This document shows, piece after piece, positions 24,202 to 33,128 of a stretch of DNA of 64,000 bases. A program made the translations under genes and the position numbers. This DNA comes from an uncultured Prevotellaceae bacterium (lineage in GTDB: Bacteria; Bacteroidota; Bacteroidia; Bacteroidales; Muribaculaceae): positions 1 through 64,000 of the forward strand of contig CALGGO010000013.1 in the NCBI GenBank assembly GCA_937916085.1. The letters are read 5' to 3'. The notes under the pieces are model-generated. The model ran no database searches. It saw only the letters and a program-made list of their open reading frames with translations, and had not been told where the DNA came from. Within the stretch, counting starts at the first letter, position 1. Each line of letters starts with the position of its first letter.

Positions 24202-24537
24202 TTAATCGTGATGCACTGGCACTACTGCCACGAAAACCAGCGTCTTGTCGCTGCGGTTGATGAGGCTGTGGCTGTGTCCTTTGGGACAGTAATGCGCCTG
24301 CCCCGGCAGCAGTGTCTCCTCGCCGTCGTCATAGAGCACGGTAGCTTCGCCCTCGAGAAAATACATTATCTCGCTATCGGTGTCGTGGCTGTGGTAGCCT
24401 ATCGACGACCCAGGCTCAAGAGTGCCAAGCATAATCTTGTTGTTCTCGTCAACAAAACGCCGCGACACATACTCTCCCTCGCCACCCTTGAAATTAGCGG
24501 CGACATTGAGTGGAAGCTCATTGAAGTTTATTTTCAT
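24202..24537 (-). CDS. Small cupin-fold protein
   Basis: A 111-residue single-domain cupin. The metal-binding motifs are GYHSHDTDSEIMYFLEG (about 47-63) and PGQAHYCPKGHSHSL (about 79-93), with His and Glu in the expected places. Small cupins of this type bind a metal and act as isomerases, oxygenases or sensors; the substrate cannot be read from the sequence. It lies between pheT and yebC. Confidence 0.85.
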   Translation of the reverse strand: MKINFNELPLNVAANFKGGEGEYVSRRFVDENNKIMLGTLEPGSSIGYHSHDTDSEIMYFLEGEATVLYDDGEETLLPGQAHYCPKGHSHSLINRSDKTLVFVAVVPVHHD

Positions 24538-24540
24538 ATT

Positions 24541-24633
24541 TCGTTGGTCGTTTATCGTTTATGGAAGAAAGTGACAGATTAACTGCAATTCGTCCTTCTT
24601 TAAGATTGTGCATTATGCATTGTGAATTGTGCA
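24541..24633. repeat. Word repeat between pheT and the cupin gene
   Basis: TCGTTTATCGTTTAT and then ATTGTGCATTATGCATTGTG-type words. The GCATTATGCATTGTGAATT motif returns in reverse complement at 54714-54752. Confidence 0.6.
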
Positions 24634-27099
24634 TTATCTAAGTTTCGCTCCCACTTGCTTCTCGAGATTGGCGATGATTTTGTTCATCACAGCGTCAATC
24701 TGCTTGTCTTGCAGGGTCTTCACGTCGTCTTGCAGGATGATGCTTATGGCATAGCTCTTCTTGCCAGCCTCGAGGTTCTTGCCCTCATAGACGTCGAAGA
24801 GGTTCACGCCGCGCAGCAGGTGACGCTCGCTCTGCTCAACCACCTTCTTGATGTCGGCGTAGGTGACGTTGCCGTCAACGAGCAGCGCCAGGTCGCGGCG
24901 CACGGGCAGCGTCTTGGGCAGGTCGGCAAACTTAGTCTTAGCTTTCGCTGCCATCTTGCACACGGCGTTCCAGTCAAGCTCAGCGAAATAAACCACCTGC
25001 GTGCAGTGAGTCTTCTTGTGCTGCTCGGCAGTGATAATACCCATCTCGCAAATCACCTTGCCACCACGATTCTTGTAGGCAAGACCTAAGGAAAACACAT
25101 CATTCTGGAACTCCTCTTGCTGAAGGTCGCGCTCAGCGATTCCCAAGCGGCGGAAGATGTTCTCAACAGTGGCCTTCAAGTCGTAGAAATTGAGTTTGCG
25201 TGACTTGTCATTCCAGTTGTCGCCGTGGTTCTCGCCAGTGAGCCAAATGCCAAGGGCGGTCTTCTCGCTATAAGGCGCGAGGGCAACTTCCTCGTTGCTC
25301 GCCTCGGGAGAGAAGTGATATACATTGCCAAACTCATACATCCTGAGATTGGGATTCTTGTGGTTGATGTTGCGGGCTGCGCTTTCCAGTCCGCCGAAGA
25401 GCAGGGTCTGGCGCATCAGGCACAGGTCGCTGCTCAAGGGGTTCATCACATGCACACAGTTGGCTTCGGGATAGGTCTCACAGCCCTCATAGTAGCTCTG
25501 TGCGGTGAGCGAGTTGTTCATTATCTCATAGTAGCCTTGCGCGCTGAGCTGGTTGGAGATGAGTTCCTGCATATCGTCGCGGAAATCGACCATGCCCTTG
25601 ATAGAGAGCGAACTCTTCACCTGGTCGCCAATCTCCACATTGTTGTAGCCATACACGCGCAGGATGTCCTCCACCACGTCGCAGGGACGCTGCACATCAA
25701 CACGATATGTGGGCACCACAAGGTTGAGTTTCTCGTCGTCCTCACTCTCAATCTTCATCTCCAAACTCTCGACGATGCTCTTAACGGTCTCTTTGTCGAG
25801 GTTCTTGCCGATGAGGTTGTTGACATAGTCGTAGCGCAGCTCCACCGGGAAACCGGGGAAGTCGTGCTGCTTGATATCTACTATCTCGCCGCATATCTCG
25901 CCACCGGCAATCTCCTTGATGAGCTTCGCGGCGAGTTTGAGGTTGTAAATCACGTCGTTGGGGTCGATGCCGCGCTCGTTGCGGAACGAGGCGTCGGTGT
26001 TCAAGGCGAAGCGGCGCGCGCTTTTCCTGATCCATGTGGGATGGAAATATGCCGCCTCGAGGAAGATGTCGGTAGTCTCCTCGGTGACACCGCTGTCGAG
26101 ACCGCCAAACACGCCACCGATGCACATAGGCTCCTCGGCGTTGCAAATCATCAGGTCGCGGTCGGTGAGCGTGCGCTCCACACCGTCGAGGGTGACAAAT
26201 TTGGTGCCTGGCTCGCAGGTCTTAACCACCACCTTGCCGCCTTTAATCTTGTTGAGGTCAAAGCAGTGCAGTGGCTGGTTGGTGCCTAGCAGGATATAGT
26301 TGGTGATATCTACAATGCTGTTGATGGGACGCTGGCCCACGGTTGTCAAGTAGTCCTTGAGCCATTTGGGGCTCTCCCCTACCTTCACGTTGCGGATGGT
26401 GAGGCCGCAGTAGCGCGGACATGCCTCGCCGGTGACTACCTCTACAGGGATTGCGCCGTCCTCACGGTCAATCTTGAAGTCGTCAACGCTGGGGCGACGC
26501 AGGTTGCCGTCCTTGCCGTGGCGCTTGAGCCAGGCGTTGAGGTCGCGAGCCACACCGTAGTGCGAACCGCCGTCAATGCGGTTGGGGGTGAGGTCAACCT
26601 CTATGAGCCAGTCGCTCTCGATGCCATAGTAGGTGGCGGCGGGAGTGCCCACCACAGCGTCATCGGGCAGCACGATGATGCCGGCATGGTCGCTGCCAAT
26701 GCCTATCTCATCCTCGGCGCAAATCATGCCGAAGGAGTCGGTGCCGCGAAGTTTGGATTTCTTTATCACAAATTCCTTGTCGCCGTCATAAAGCACGGTG
26801 CCCACAGTAGCCACTATCACCTTTTGACCCGCTGCCACATTGGGAGCGCCGCACACGATCTGAACCGGCTCCTCGCCGTTGCCCAAGTCAACAGTCGTCA
26901 GGTGCAAGTGGTCACTATTGGGATGAGGCTCACAGGTGAGCACCTTGCCCACCACGATGCCTTTGAGTCCGCCACGAATTGTCTCTACTTCCTCGACTGC
27001 ACCCACCTCAAGTCCGAGCGATGTCAGTGCGTCGCCCACTTCCTGAGCCGTGAGGTCAAAGTCAAGGTATTGTTTCAACCATTTTAATGAAATGTTCAT
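24634..27099 (-). CDS. pheT: Phenylalanine-tRNA ligase beta subunit
   Basis: An 821-residue protein with the usual domain order: N-terminal region MNISLKWLKQYLDF, EMAP-type tRNA-binding domain (about 40-155: VGKVLTCEPHPNSDHLHL), B3/B4 editing domain (about 215-390), B5 (about 405-475), the core catalytic-like domain, and the FDX-ACB domain at the end (about 727-820: PVRRDLALLVD). It charges tRNA-Phe with the alpha subunit, which is not in the window. A TACCTTTG promoter element lies at 27237-27244. The leader has no convincing T-box. Confidence 0.97.
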   Translation of the reverse strand: MNISLKWLKQYLDFDLTAQEVGDALTSLGLEVGAVEEVETIRGGLKGIVVGKVLTCEPHPNSDHLHLTTVDLGNGEEPVQIVCGAPNVAAGQKVIVATVGTVLYDGDKEFVIKKSKLRGTDSFGMICAEDEIGIGSDHAGIIVLPDDAVVGTPAATYYGIESDWLIEVDLTPNRIDGGSHYGVARDLNAWLKRHGKDGNLRRPSVDDFKIDREDGAIPVEVVTGEACPRYCGLTIRNVKVGESPKWLKDYLTTVGQRPINSIVDITNYILLGTNQPLHCFDLNKIKGGKVVVKTCEPGTKFVTLDGVERTLTDRDLMICNAEEPMCIGGVFGGLDSGVTEETTDIFLEAAYFHPTWIRKSARRFALNTDASFRNERGIDPNDVIYNLKLAAKLIKEIAGGEICGEIVDIKQHDFPGFPVELRYDYVNNLIGKNLDKETVKSIVESLEMKIESEDDEKLNLVVPTYRVDVQRPCDVVEDILRVYGYNNVEIGDQVKSSLSIKGMVDFRDDMQELISNQLSAQGYYEIMNNSLTAQSYYEGCETYPEANCVHVMNPLSSDLCLMRQTLLFGGLESAARNINHKNPNLRMYEFGNVYHFSPEASNEEVALAPYSEKTALGIWLTGENHGDNWNDKSRKLNFYDLKATVENIFRRLGIAERDLQQEEFQNDVFSLGLAYKNRGGKVICEMGIITAEQHKKTHCTQVVYFAELDWNAVCKMAAKAKTKFADLPKTLPVRRDLALLVDGNVTYADIKKVVEQSERHLLRGVNLFDVYEGKNLEAGKKSYAISIILQDDVKTLQDKQIDAVMNKIIANLEKQVGAKLR

Positions 27100-27236
27100 A
27101 TCTTATTGTTTTTATTTAACAAGCTATCAAGAAGACAAGGCAACAGTTATTGTTAACATCTGCCTAATCAACTAGTTGGGCAATTAAGACCGCATTTCTT
27201 AAGAAAGAAAAAAAGCCCATTTCCCCAATCAACCTG

Positions 27237-27244
27237 CAAAGGTA
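27237..27244 (-). promoter_or_regulatory. -7 element before pheT
   Basis: Minus strand TACCTTTG, about 138 bases before the pheT ATG. The long leader holds T-rich stretches but no hairpin I would call regulatory. Confidence 0.6.
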
Positions 27245-27327
27245 GTAAATTTTTAATTAATGTGGAACGATTAATATCTAAACTTTGTCATTTCTTCTAA
27301 AACAAACTTGTTACAGAAGCTCTTTTT

Positions 27328-27440
27328 CACATTTTTCCTTACCATTTTTGGTAGTTTCTCCCACATTTTTCCCTACAAATATTGGTAGTTTCTCCCACAT
27401 TTTTCCCTACAAATATTGGTAGTTTCTCTCACATTTTTCC
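27328..27440. repeat. 34-bp tandem repeat, 3.3 units (iteron-like)
   Basis: Units at 27328-27361, 27362-27395 and 27396-27429, plus 11 bases of a fourth. Units 2 and 3 differ only in the last base; unit 1 differs at five or so inner sites. Each carries an imperfect palindrome CTAC-AAATATTG-GTAG, followed by TTTCTCCCACATTTTTCC. There are no spacers, so it is not CRISPR. It lies between the divergent pheT and tonB-like genes. Confidence 0.85.
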
Positions 27441-27504
27441 AAACTTATAGCGAAACCCTTTCACAAGCGCTCACACAACATCGCATCATCGCATGGTACG
27501 GCAA

Positions 27505-27536
27505 TTTGCACATTATAATTATTTGTTGTAAATTTG
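27505..27536 (+). promoter_or_regulatory. Promoter of the Cys-motif/TonB gene
   Basis: TTTG (27505-27508), 20 bases, TAAATTTG (27529-27536): complete -33/-7 pair about 115 bases before the ATG at 27651. Confidence 0.7.
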
Positions 27537-27581
27537 CGTTTTAATTATCACGCATTTAACTTTTTGACGTTATCTCAGTCT

Positions 27582-27647
27582 AACTGATAACTGAGAACTG
27601 ACATCTGATAACTGACATCTGAGAACTGACATCTGAGAACTGACATC
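27582..27647 (+). repeat. 14-bp tandem word repeat in the leader
   Basis: GATAACTGACATCT and GAGAACTGACATCT alternate about four times up to three bases before the ATG. The repeat would be part of the 5' leader and occupies the ribosome-binding region. Confidence 0.7.
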
Positions 27648-27650
27648 TCT

Positions 27651-28640
27651 ATGAAACCTGGCAAAAGAATATGTGAGACGCTTAAGGCTATCCGCAGCGA
27701 GATAGCTAGTGCTAACGAGATAGACTACACCCCCACTCCGTGCGACCATGAGGGCGACTGCGACGGCACCTGCCCAGCCTGCGAGAGCGAGATGCGGTGG
27801 ATAGAGCGACAGCTGCGCACACGCAAAGCCTTAGGCAAGGCGGTAACCATTGCGGGTGTGAGTATGGCGTTGAGCCTTGGCGCAAACGCCGCCACACCAT
27901 CGTCAATCGGTGTGGACCAAAAAAGAAAAACAGATGTCCCAAAGCCTAGAAAACAAGAGGTACGCCAAACTGCCGGCGTGGTGAGAAGGCCTCCCAATAA
28001 GGAAGAAGAAGCAAGGATAAAGGCTGCAGAGGAGCAAAGGCAAAAAATGCTCGAAGAGCAGCAAAAACGGGAAAAAGAAGAAGGAATCATAAGAGGCAAG
28101 ATTCCTATACCTCCCGAAACACCCGAGAATGACTCTATCAACGCCCCGACCATCAACTCGCAATTTGTTGCCGAGGGCGACACCATAATCACCGAAGACG
28201 GCAGAGAGGTTATCGTCGAAGAACTCATATCAGGAATTGTGGGCAACACTGGCCAACTCAACATCGACTCCATCTACACCGATGTTGACATCGAGGCACG
28301 GTTCCCCGACGGCGACGAGGAAATGGACCTGCTTATCAAAGACCAGCTATATATCCCCGACGAGATTCTGGAACCCATCAAGGAGGTTAGAGGGACAATC
28401 AAGGCACGCTGCATCGTCAAAGCCCTGGTAGAGCGCGACGGCACCATCAGCGACGCCGTCATCGAGAAAACCACCACCGCCGCTGTCTTCGACGACGAGG
28501 CACTGCGAGCAGTGAAGAACCTGCCACCATTCCTCCCTGCCCGCCTCTACGGCGCGAAAGTGCGCTCCTGGAAACTCATCCCGGTGGAGTTTATCTACGA
28601 TTTCTCAAACCCTGAGCAAATGAGCGAACAAGGAGAATAG
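27651..28640 (+). CDS. TonB-like protein with Cys-rich N-terminal domain
   Basis: A 329-residue protein. Residues 1-60 form a Cys-rich domain: ICETLKAIRSEIA, then C-D-H-E-G-D-C-x-G-T-C-P-x-C (about 31-44) and RWIERQLRTRKALGK. A hydrophobic stretch (about 62-81, ending GANA-A) could be a membrane anchor or late signal peptide. A charged, Pro/Glu/Lys-rich linker follows, and residues 235-320 are a TonB C-terminal domain (GTIKARCIVKALVERDGTI ... FLPARLYGAKVRSW). TonB domains pass energy to outer-membrane receptors. The N-terminal module is shared with the next gene. Confidence 0.75.
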   Translation: MKPGKRICETLKAIRSEIASANEIDYTPTPCDHEGDCDGTCPACESEMRWIERQLRTRKALGKAVTIAGVSMALSLGANAATPSSIGVDQKRKTDVPKPRKQEVRQTAGVVRRPPNKEEEARIKAAEEQRQKMLEEQQKREKEEGIIRGKIPIPPETPENDSINAPTINSQFVAEGDTIITEDGREVIVEELISGIVGNTGQLNIDSIYTDVDIEARFPDGDEEMDLLIKDQLYIPDEILEPIKEVRGTIKARCIVKALVERDGTISDAVIEKTTTAAVFDDEALRAVKNLPPFLPARLYGAKVRSWKLIPVEFIYDFSNPEQMSEQGE

Positions 28641-28760
28641 CTGACAAGCTAACAAGCTGACAAACTAACAAGGCAATAGAAGTTTTCTAATCCAATATTC
28701 GACCTTTCGAGTATTCGAGTGTTCGAGCATTCGAGCGATCGACAATTAGTTCGTTAATTC
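28640..28760 (+). repeat. GACAAGCTAACAAG and TTCGAG word repeats
   Basis: First AGCTGACAAGCTAACAAG-type words, then TTCGAGTATTCGAGTGTTCGAG-type words, between the two paralogous genes. No promoter element was clear. Confidence 0.65.
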
Positions 28761-28778
28761 TTACAAAATCATAAATTC

Positions 28779-29282
28779 ATGAGAAAAGGCAAGAAAATAT
28801 GTGAGACACTGAAGGCCATCAGGCGAGACATCGCCGTTGCCAACGAGATTGACTACTCCCCCACCGAGTGCCACCACGAGGGCGACTGCGCAGGCACCTG
28901 CCCAAAGTGCGAAAGCGAGACGCGGTGGCTCGAGAAGCAGCTGCGCAACCGCCAAGCTCTGGGTAAAGCGGTTGCCATCGCAGGACTGAGTCTGGCGCTC
29001 GGCACCATGACCTCGTGCCATCACCACAAGCACTATTCTTTAGACCTTTCGGATGAGTCGGAGGAATGCTCTACCGAATCAGGTAATATCATTGCAGGTG
29101 GTGTTGACGAGTCGTTCTTTAATTCTGTTTCTAACGATGGTGACACAGTCCATAACTTCTCCCCTCTGCGCGGCGGCGACGAGAACGGCATCGCCTCTAA
29201 AAGCGACGATGATGACGAAGAAGAACTTCAAGTGATGGGCGAAGTGGCAGTTGATGAGAACGGCAACACCTACGGGCCATAA
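28779..29282 (+). CDS. Cys-motif paralogue with lipobox-like segment
   Basis: A 167-residue protein. The first 60 residues closely follow the upstream gene: KICETLKAIRRDIA, C-H-H-E-G-D-C-x-G-T-C-P-x-C, RWLEKQLRNRQALGK. A hydrophobic stretch (about 61-75) ends in MTSC followed by HHHKHY, which looks like a lipobox. If signal peptidase II cut there, the Cys domain would be released from the mature lipoprotein. The C-terminus is acidic and Ser/Asp-rich, with no domain known to me. The radical SAM gene starts 14 bases later. Confidence 0.65.
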   Translation: MRKGKKICETLKAIRRDIAVANEIDYSPTECHHEGDCAGTCPKCESETRWLEKQLRNRQALGKAVAIAGLSLALGTMTSCHHHKHYSLDLSDESEECSTESGNIIAGGVDESFFNSVSNDGDTVHNFSPLRGGDENGIASKSDDDDEEELQVMGEVAVDENGNTYGP

Positions 29283-29296
29283 TAAATTGGAGAAAG

Positions 29297-29950
29297 GTGG
29301 AAAAGCAAGAACTTTCGGCACCGTTTATCGGCTTTGTGAGGCACCGGCTTGCCACCGATGGCAAGGGGGTGACAACGCTCGTGGCGTTTCATAGCTGTCC
29401 GCTGCGATGCCGCTACTGCCTTAACCCCCAGTGCCTTGACCCAGAGAAGGTGTGGCGCACCATCAGCACCGGCGACCTGCTCAACGAGCTGCTGCTCGAC
29501 AACCTCTACTTCCTCGCCACCGGCGGAGGAGTGACCTTCGGTGGCGGCGAACCGCTGCTGCGCAGCGAGTTTATCGACGAGTTCTGCCGCATGAAAGTGC
29601 CGGAGTGGAAAGTCAATATCGAGACCTCGCTAAATGTGGACCGCCATCACTTAGAGCGCGTGCTGCCGCACATCAACGAATACTTCATCGACATAAAAGA
29701 CACTAACCCAGCCATCTACAAAGAATACACCACGCGCGACAACGCACAAGTCCTCGACAACCTGCGCTGGCTAATGTCGCACGACGGCATGGCAGAGAAA
29801 GTCATAGTGCGCCTCCCCCACATCCTCGACTACAACACCCAAGCCGACATCGACCACAGCCGAGCCCTCCTCACAGAAATGGGAGTAAAAAACTTCGACG
29901 AGTTTGAGTATATAGTTGAAAGACAAAAAACTAGAGAAGAGTTTATCTAG
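29297..29950 (+). CDS. Radical SAM enzyme (activase-like)
   Basis: A 217-residue radical SAM protein from a GTG start at 29297, preceded by GGAGAAAG. The cluster motif is CPLRCRYC (Cys34, Cys38, Cys41), and TFGGGEPLL near residue 77 is the SAM-binding GGE motif. Length and the FSGGGE-like region are those of small activases related to pyruvate-formate-lyase activating enzymes, but no glycyl-radical enzyme is in the window. It follows two proteins with a shared Cys-rich motif by only 14 bases, so these may be its partners or substrates. Confidence 0.85.
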   Translation: MEKQELSAPFIGFVRHRLATDGKGVTTLVAFHSCPLRCRYCLNPQCLDPEKVWRTISTGDLLNELLLDNLYFLATGGGVTFGGGEPLLRSEFIDEFCRMKVPEWKVNIETSLNVDRHHLERVLPHINEYFIDIKDTNPAIYKEYTTRDNAQVLDNLRWLMSHDGMAEKVIVRLPHILDYNTQADIDHSRALLTEMGVKNFDEFEYIVERQKTREEFI

Positions 29951-29998
29951 ACAATCTAGACAATCCAGAAAATCTAGAACATCTAGGAAATCCAGATA
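29948..29998 (+). repeat. AATCTAGA word repeat
   Basis: TAGACAATCTAGACAATCCAG-type words repeated about six times right after the radical SAM stop. The same words return at 55995-56030. Confidence 0.65.
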
Positions 29999-30031
29999 AG
30001 CTCTTCCCTCTCTACTCTCAACTCTCAACTA

Positions 30032-31429
30032 TTACTGAGCCATAAACTCTTCTACATCCTTTGGATGATAAGGAATGATGTCCTTGCCGAGGAAGCGGCA
30101 GCCGTCAGACGTGATTAGCACGTCGTCCTCGATGCGTATGCCGCCAAAGTCCTTGTAGGTCTCAATCTTGTCGAAGTTGAGGAACTCGGCGCAGTGTCCC
30201 TTTGCCCGCCACTCATCGATGAGGTCGGGGATGAAGTAGATGCCCGGCTCGTCGGTAACCACGAAGCCTTCCTCCAGACGACGTCCCATGCGCAGGGCGT
30301 TGGTGCCAAACTGGTCGAGGCGCGGACGGGTCTCCTCGTCAAAGCCCACATAGATCTGTCCTAAGCCTTCCATGTCGTGAACGTCCATACCCATCATGTG
30401 ACCCAGTCCGTGAGGCAAGAACAAGGCGTGAGCACCGGCAGCAACCGCCTCGTCAATGTCGCCCTTCATCAGTCCCAGGACTTTCAGACGCTCGGTCATC
30501 AGGCGACACACTGCCATGTGTACGTCAAAGTATTTCACGCCGGGTTTGGCGATTTTAAGCACCAAGTCGTGGCAGTCCTCCACGATGCTGTAGATAGCCA
30601 GCTGACGCTGTGAGAACTTGCCGTTTACAGGCATTGTGCGGGTGTTGTCGCTGCAATAATGCTCTATGGTCTCAGCACCGCAGTCGCAGAGCACTAGTCT
30701 GCCAGCCTCAAGCTGCGCCATCGATGGTGCACCGTGCATAATCTCGCCATGCTGCGAGAAGATGGTGCCGAAGCTCACCTGCGCGCCGTAGCTCTGCGCT
30801 ATGCCGTTGATTTGACCGCCAATGTATTTCTCGGTCACGCCAGGCTTGATGAGCTTCATCGCTGTGGTGTGCATCTTGTAGCCTATGGCGCAGGCGCGCT
30901 CCAGCTCTTCGATTTCGAGAGGAGTCTTCGCCGATCGCATCTTCACGACCGCCATGATGAGCTCGAGCGAGGCTGCCTCCTTCTGCTTGCTCGGATGGGT
31001 GCCCAGCAGGTCCATAATCTGAATCATGGTGTCGTGGCGATAAGGAGGCAGGAAATGCACCTTGCGGCCCTTTGCCACAGCGTCTTTCACGAGCACTTCG
31101 AGCTGTGCCATAGGCGCGCTGTTGGTCACGCCCACCTGCGCCGCCATGTCGGCAACGCTATCAACCGAGCCATACCACACGATGTCCTCGATGTCAATGT
31201 CATCGCCAAAGAGGGTCTCCTTGCCGCTCTCCACGTCGATCACGCCTACCAAGCCGTCGCGCTTCTGACCGAAGTAGTACAGGAACGACGAGTCCTGACG
31301 GAAGGGATAATAAGCATTGTTGGGATAATTGTTGGGTGCCTCGTTATTGCCAAAGAGCACTACCACACCGTCGTTCATGAGCTTTTTCAACTCATTGCGA
31401 CGCTCTACATAAACTTCTTTGTTGAACAT
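30032..31429 (-). CDS. pepP: Xaa-Pro aminopeptidase (aminopeptidase P)
   Basis: A 465-residue M24B metallopeptidase. The N-terminal creatinase-like domain (about 1-150) is followed by the pita-bread catalytic domain with LVLCDCGAETIEHYCSDNTRTMP (two metal Asp residues), HGLGHMMGMDVHD (His) and VVTDEPGIYFIP (Glu), the standard five metal ligands. It removes N-terminal residues before proline in the cytoplasm. Promoter TAACTTTG at 31479-31486. Confidence 0.93.
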   Translation of the reverse strand: MFNKEVYVERRNELKKLMNDGVVVLFGNNEAPNNYPNNAYYPFRQDSSFLYYFGQKRDGLVGVIDVESGKETLFGDDIDIEDIVWYGSVDSVADMAAQVGVTNSAPMAQLEVLVKDAVAKGRKVHFLPPYRHDTMIQIMDLLGTHPSKQKEAASLELIMAVVKMRSAKTPLEIEELERACAIGYKMHTTAMKLIKPGVTEKYIGGQINGIAQSYGAQVSFGTIFSQHGEIMHGAPSMAQLEAGRLVLCDCGAETIEHYCSDNTRTMPVNGKFSQRQLAIYSIVEDCHDLVLKIAKPGVKYFDVHMAVCRLMTERLKVLGLMKGDIDEAVAAGAHALFLPHGLGHMMGMDVHDMEGLGQIYVGFDEETRPRLDQFGTNALRMGRRLEEGFVVTDEPGIYFIPDLIDEWRAKGHCAEFLNFDKIETYKDFGGIRIEDDVLITSDGCRFLGKDIIPYHPKDVEEFMAQ

Positions 31430-31478
31430 AATTATTTAGTTTTTGGTTATTAATAGTCCATTTTTCTAAAAGAACGCT

Positions 31479-31486
31479 CAAAGTTA
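31479..31486 (-). promoter_or_regulatory. -7 element before pepP
   Basis: Minus strand TAACTTTG about 50 bases before the pepP ATG. Confidence 0.6.
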
Positions 31487-31557
31487 GCAATAATATCATA
31501 CATTTACAAACAATTCTTTGTGAAAATTAGTGATAATTCGTGGTTATCGTTGAGTCA

Positions 31558-31603
31558 AACGACCAGAAACGACCAGAAACGACTATAGACGACAAGAAAC
31601 AAT
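31558..31603 (+). repeat. ACGACCAGAAACGACC word repeat
   Basis: ACGACCAGAA repeated with variants four times between pepP and the FKBP operon terminator. The word AACGATCAGAAACGACG appears again at 44057-44073. Confidence 0.6.
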
Positions 31604-31620
31604 TAACCAAGTAACGACGC

Positions 31621-31664
31621 AAAAAGCATCAAGGACCTGGCACAAAACATGTCAGGTCCTTGAT
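31621..31664 (-). terminator. Intrinsic terminator of the FKBP operon
   Basis: A perfect 12-bp stem (31664-31653 with 31639-31628, sequence ATCAAGGACCTG) followed on the minus strand by GCTTTTTG, 27 bases after the stop of the 471-residue FKBP gene. Confidence 0.85.
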
Positions 31665-31690
31665 TTGTAGTATAATTCAGTTGAATTATA

Positions 31691-33106
31691 TTATTTGCGC
31701 TTTGTGGTGGCTTTTTTGCCTGATTTCTTTTTGCCAGTGGTTGCCTTTGTTGATTTCTGATTGCCAGTGGTAACCTTCTCTTCTTTGTCAGCAGCAGTCT
31801 TTGCCGCAGGCTTGGCAGCGGCTTTTGTGGCGGGCTTCGCCGCGGGAGCGCTGTCGTCGATGCCGAGGGTCTCGATTTCAAATACGAGAGTCTCAAAGGG
31901 CTTGATGCTCTGTCCGGCTCCACGTTCGCCGTAGGCGAGGTTGTAAGGCAGTATGGCGATCATCTTAGCGCCAGGGCTCATCATGAGCAGTGCCTCTTTG
32001 AAGCCTGGCACCACCTGGTTAGGAGCGAACGACACCGGCTCTTTGCTCTCGTCGAAGGTTTTGCCATCGACGTGAGTGCCTTTGTACATAACCTTGATTT
32101 TGTCGGTCTCGTTGAACTTCTTGCCGTTGCCTGGGTTGAGAATCTTATATACCAATCCCGATGGAGCCTGAATGAACTCAGCGTCTTTCTCCAGTTGGTT
32201 CTCGATATACTTCTTGCCGAGTCCCTTTTGTGTGAGAGCCTCGGGGCTGTTCTCCTTGGCAAAGGCCTGAGTCTCCCTGGCATACTTTTGAGTCTCGGTG
32301 TCAATGGCTTTAAATTCTTCTTGAGTTGGCACTTTAACATCATTAAGAATTGAGGCTACCGAAGCTACGAAGGCATCTTTGTTGAGAGTCAACCCCATCT
32401 GCTTGCTGATGTTCTTTTCAATGTTCCTGAAGTCGCTGGCGAGCAGCTGACCGTCGATCAATGGCTTGTTGCTCTCGTCAACGTTGATGGAGCTGTTGAA
32501 GCCATCGATAAAGCGTGCCATCTGTGCCTCGCTCAGGTTCTTGCTTTTGCTTATGTTCTGCGTCTGCGCGCCAAAGAAGCGACCCATGTTTTGGCTCAGC
32601 GAGTCGGCCTTGATGTCAATCAAGCCAGCTTGTGTGAGCGCTGCCACACTGTCTTTCTTTATTCCACCAATCTCTTCAATAAGGCGTTTAGCCTCCAAAT
32701 TAATTTCACGCATCTCATCGTTGATAGGTTTGATTGAGGTGGTATCAACAAGTCGTGTGAGGAATGCTTGCGCAAACGCTTTGCGGCTCATGGCGACACC
32801 GAGTTGGCGATTTATGCCCTCGGCATTGCGGTAGAACTGCTCGGCAGTGTTCACGCCATCGCGGTATTGCTCATCTTGCTGGTCGAGGTTCATCGCGTCG
32901 CTGAAAGCTTTGAGATAAACTTGTCGCGCTTCGGGTGTGGCGTGTGTCATGGCAGCCTGTGTGCCATACACCTTGCCCAGCATCATGCTCAACGAGTCGT
33001 TCTTGATTTCTCTCAACTTAGCGATCTGTGCCAAGTCGGGCTCTTGAGCCATTGCAAAGCTGCTTATGATGGCAGCTATTGCAGCAAATATAAATATCTT
33101 TTTCAT
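31691..33106 (-). CDS. Large FKBP-type prolyl isomerase, exported
   Basis: A 471-residue protein. Signal peptide about 1-20; two successive FKBP N-terminal helical dimerisation-like regions (about 25-165 and 165-300), each with a SLSMMLGKVYGTQ / SLSQNMGRFFGAQ motif; one FKBP domain about 315-415 (IKVMYKGTHVDGKTFDES, FAPNQVVPGFKEALLMM, YGERGAGQSI); then a Lys/Ala/Thr-rich basic tail. It folds envelope proteins at proline bonds. The doubled helical region and basic tail are unusual. It follows the lipoprotein FKBP gene by 22 bases. Confidence 0.88.
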   Translation of the reverse strand: MKKIFIFAAIAAIISSFAMAQEPDLAQIAKLREIKNDSLSMMLGKVYGTQAAMTHATPEARQVYLKAFSDAMNLDQQDEQYRDGVNTAEQFYRNAEGINRQLGVAMSRKAFAQAFLTRLVDTTSIKPINDEMREINLEAKRLIEEIGGIKKDSVAALTQAGLIDIKADSLSQNMGRFFGAQTQNISKSKNLSEAQMARFIDGFNSSINVDESNKPLIDGQLLASDFRNIEKNISKQMGLTLNKDAFVASVASILNDVKVPTQEEFKAIDTETQKYARETQAFAKENSPEALTQKGLGKKYIENQLEKDAEFIQAPSGLVYKILNPGNGKKFNETDKIKVMYKGTHVDGKTFDESKEPVSFAPNQVVPGFKEALLMMSPGAKMIAILPYNLAYGERGAGQSIKPFETLVFEIETLGIDDSAPAAKPATKAAAKPAAKTAADKEEKVTTGNQKSTKATTGKKKSGKKATTKRK

Positions 33107-33128
33107 GTGTGATGAATATTATAAAATA

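Noticed and set aside
27100..27236. A T-box or other amino-acid leader before pheT
   Set aside because: No specifier-loop structure, T-box sequence or terminator/antiterminator pair could be found, and T-boxes are not expected in this phylum.
27328..27440. A possible CRISPR array
   Set aside because: The 34-bp units follow each other directly with no spacers, and no cas gene is in the window.
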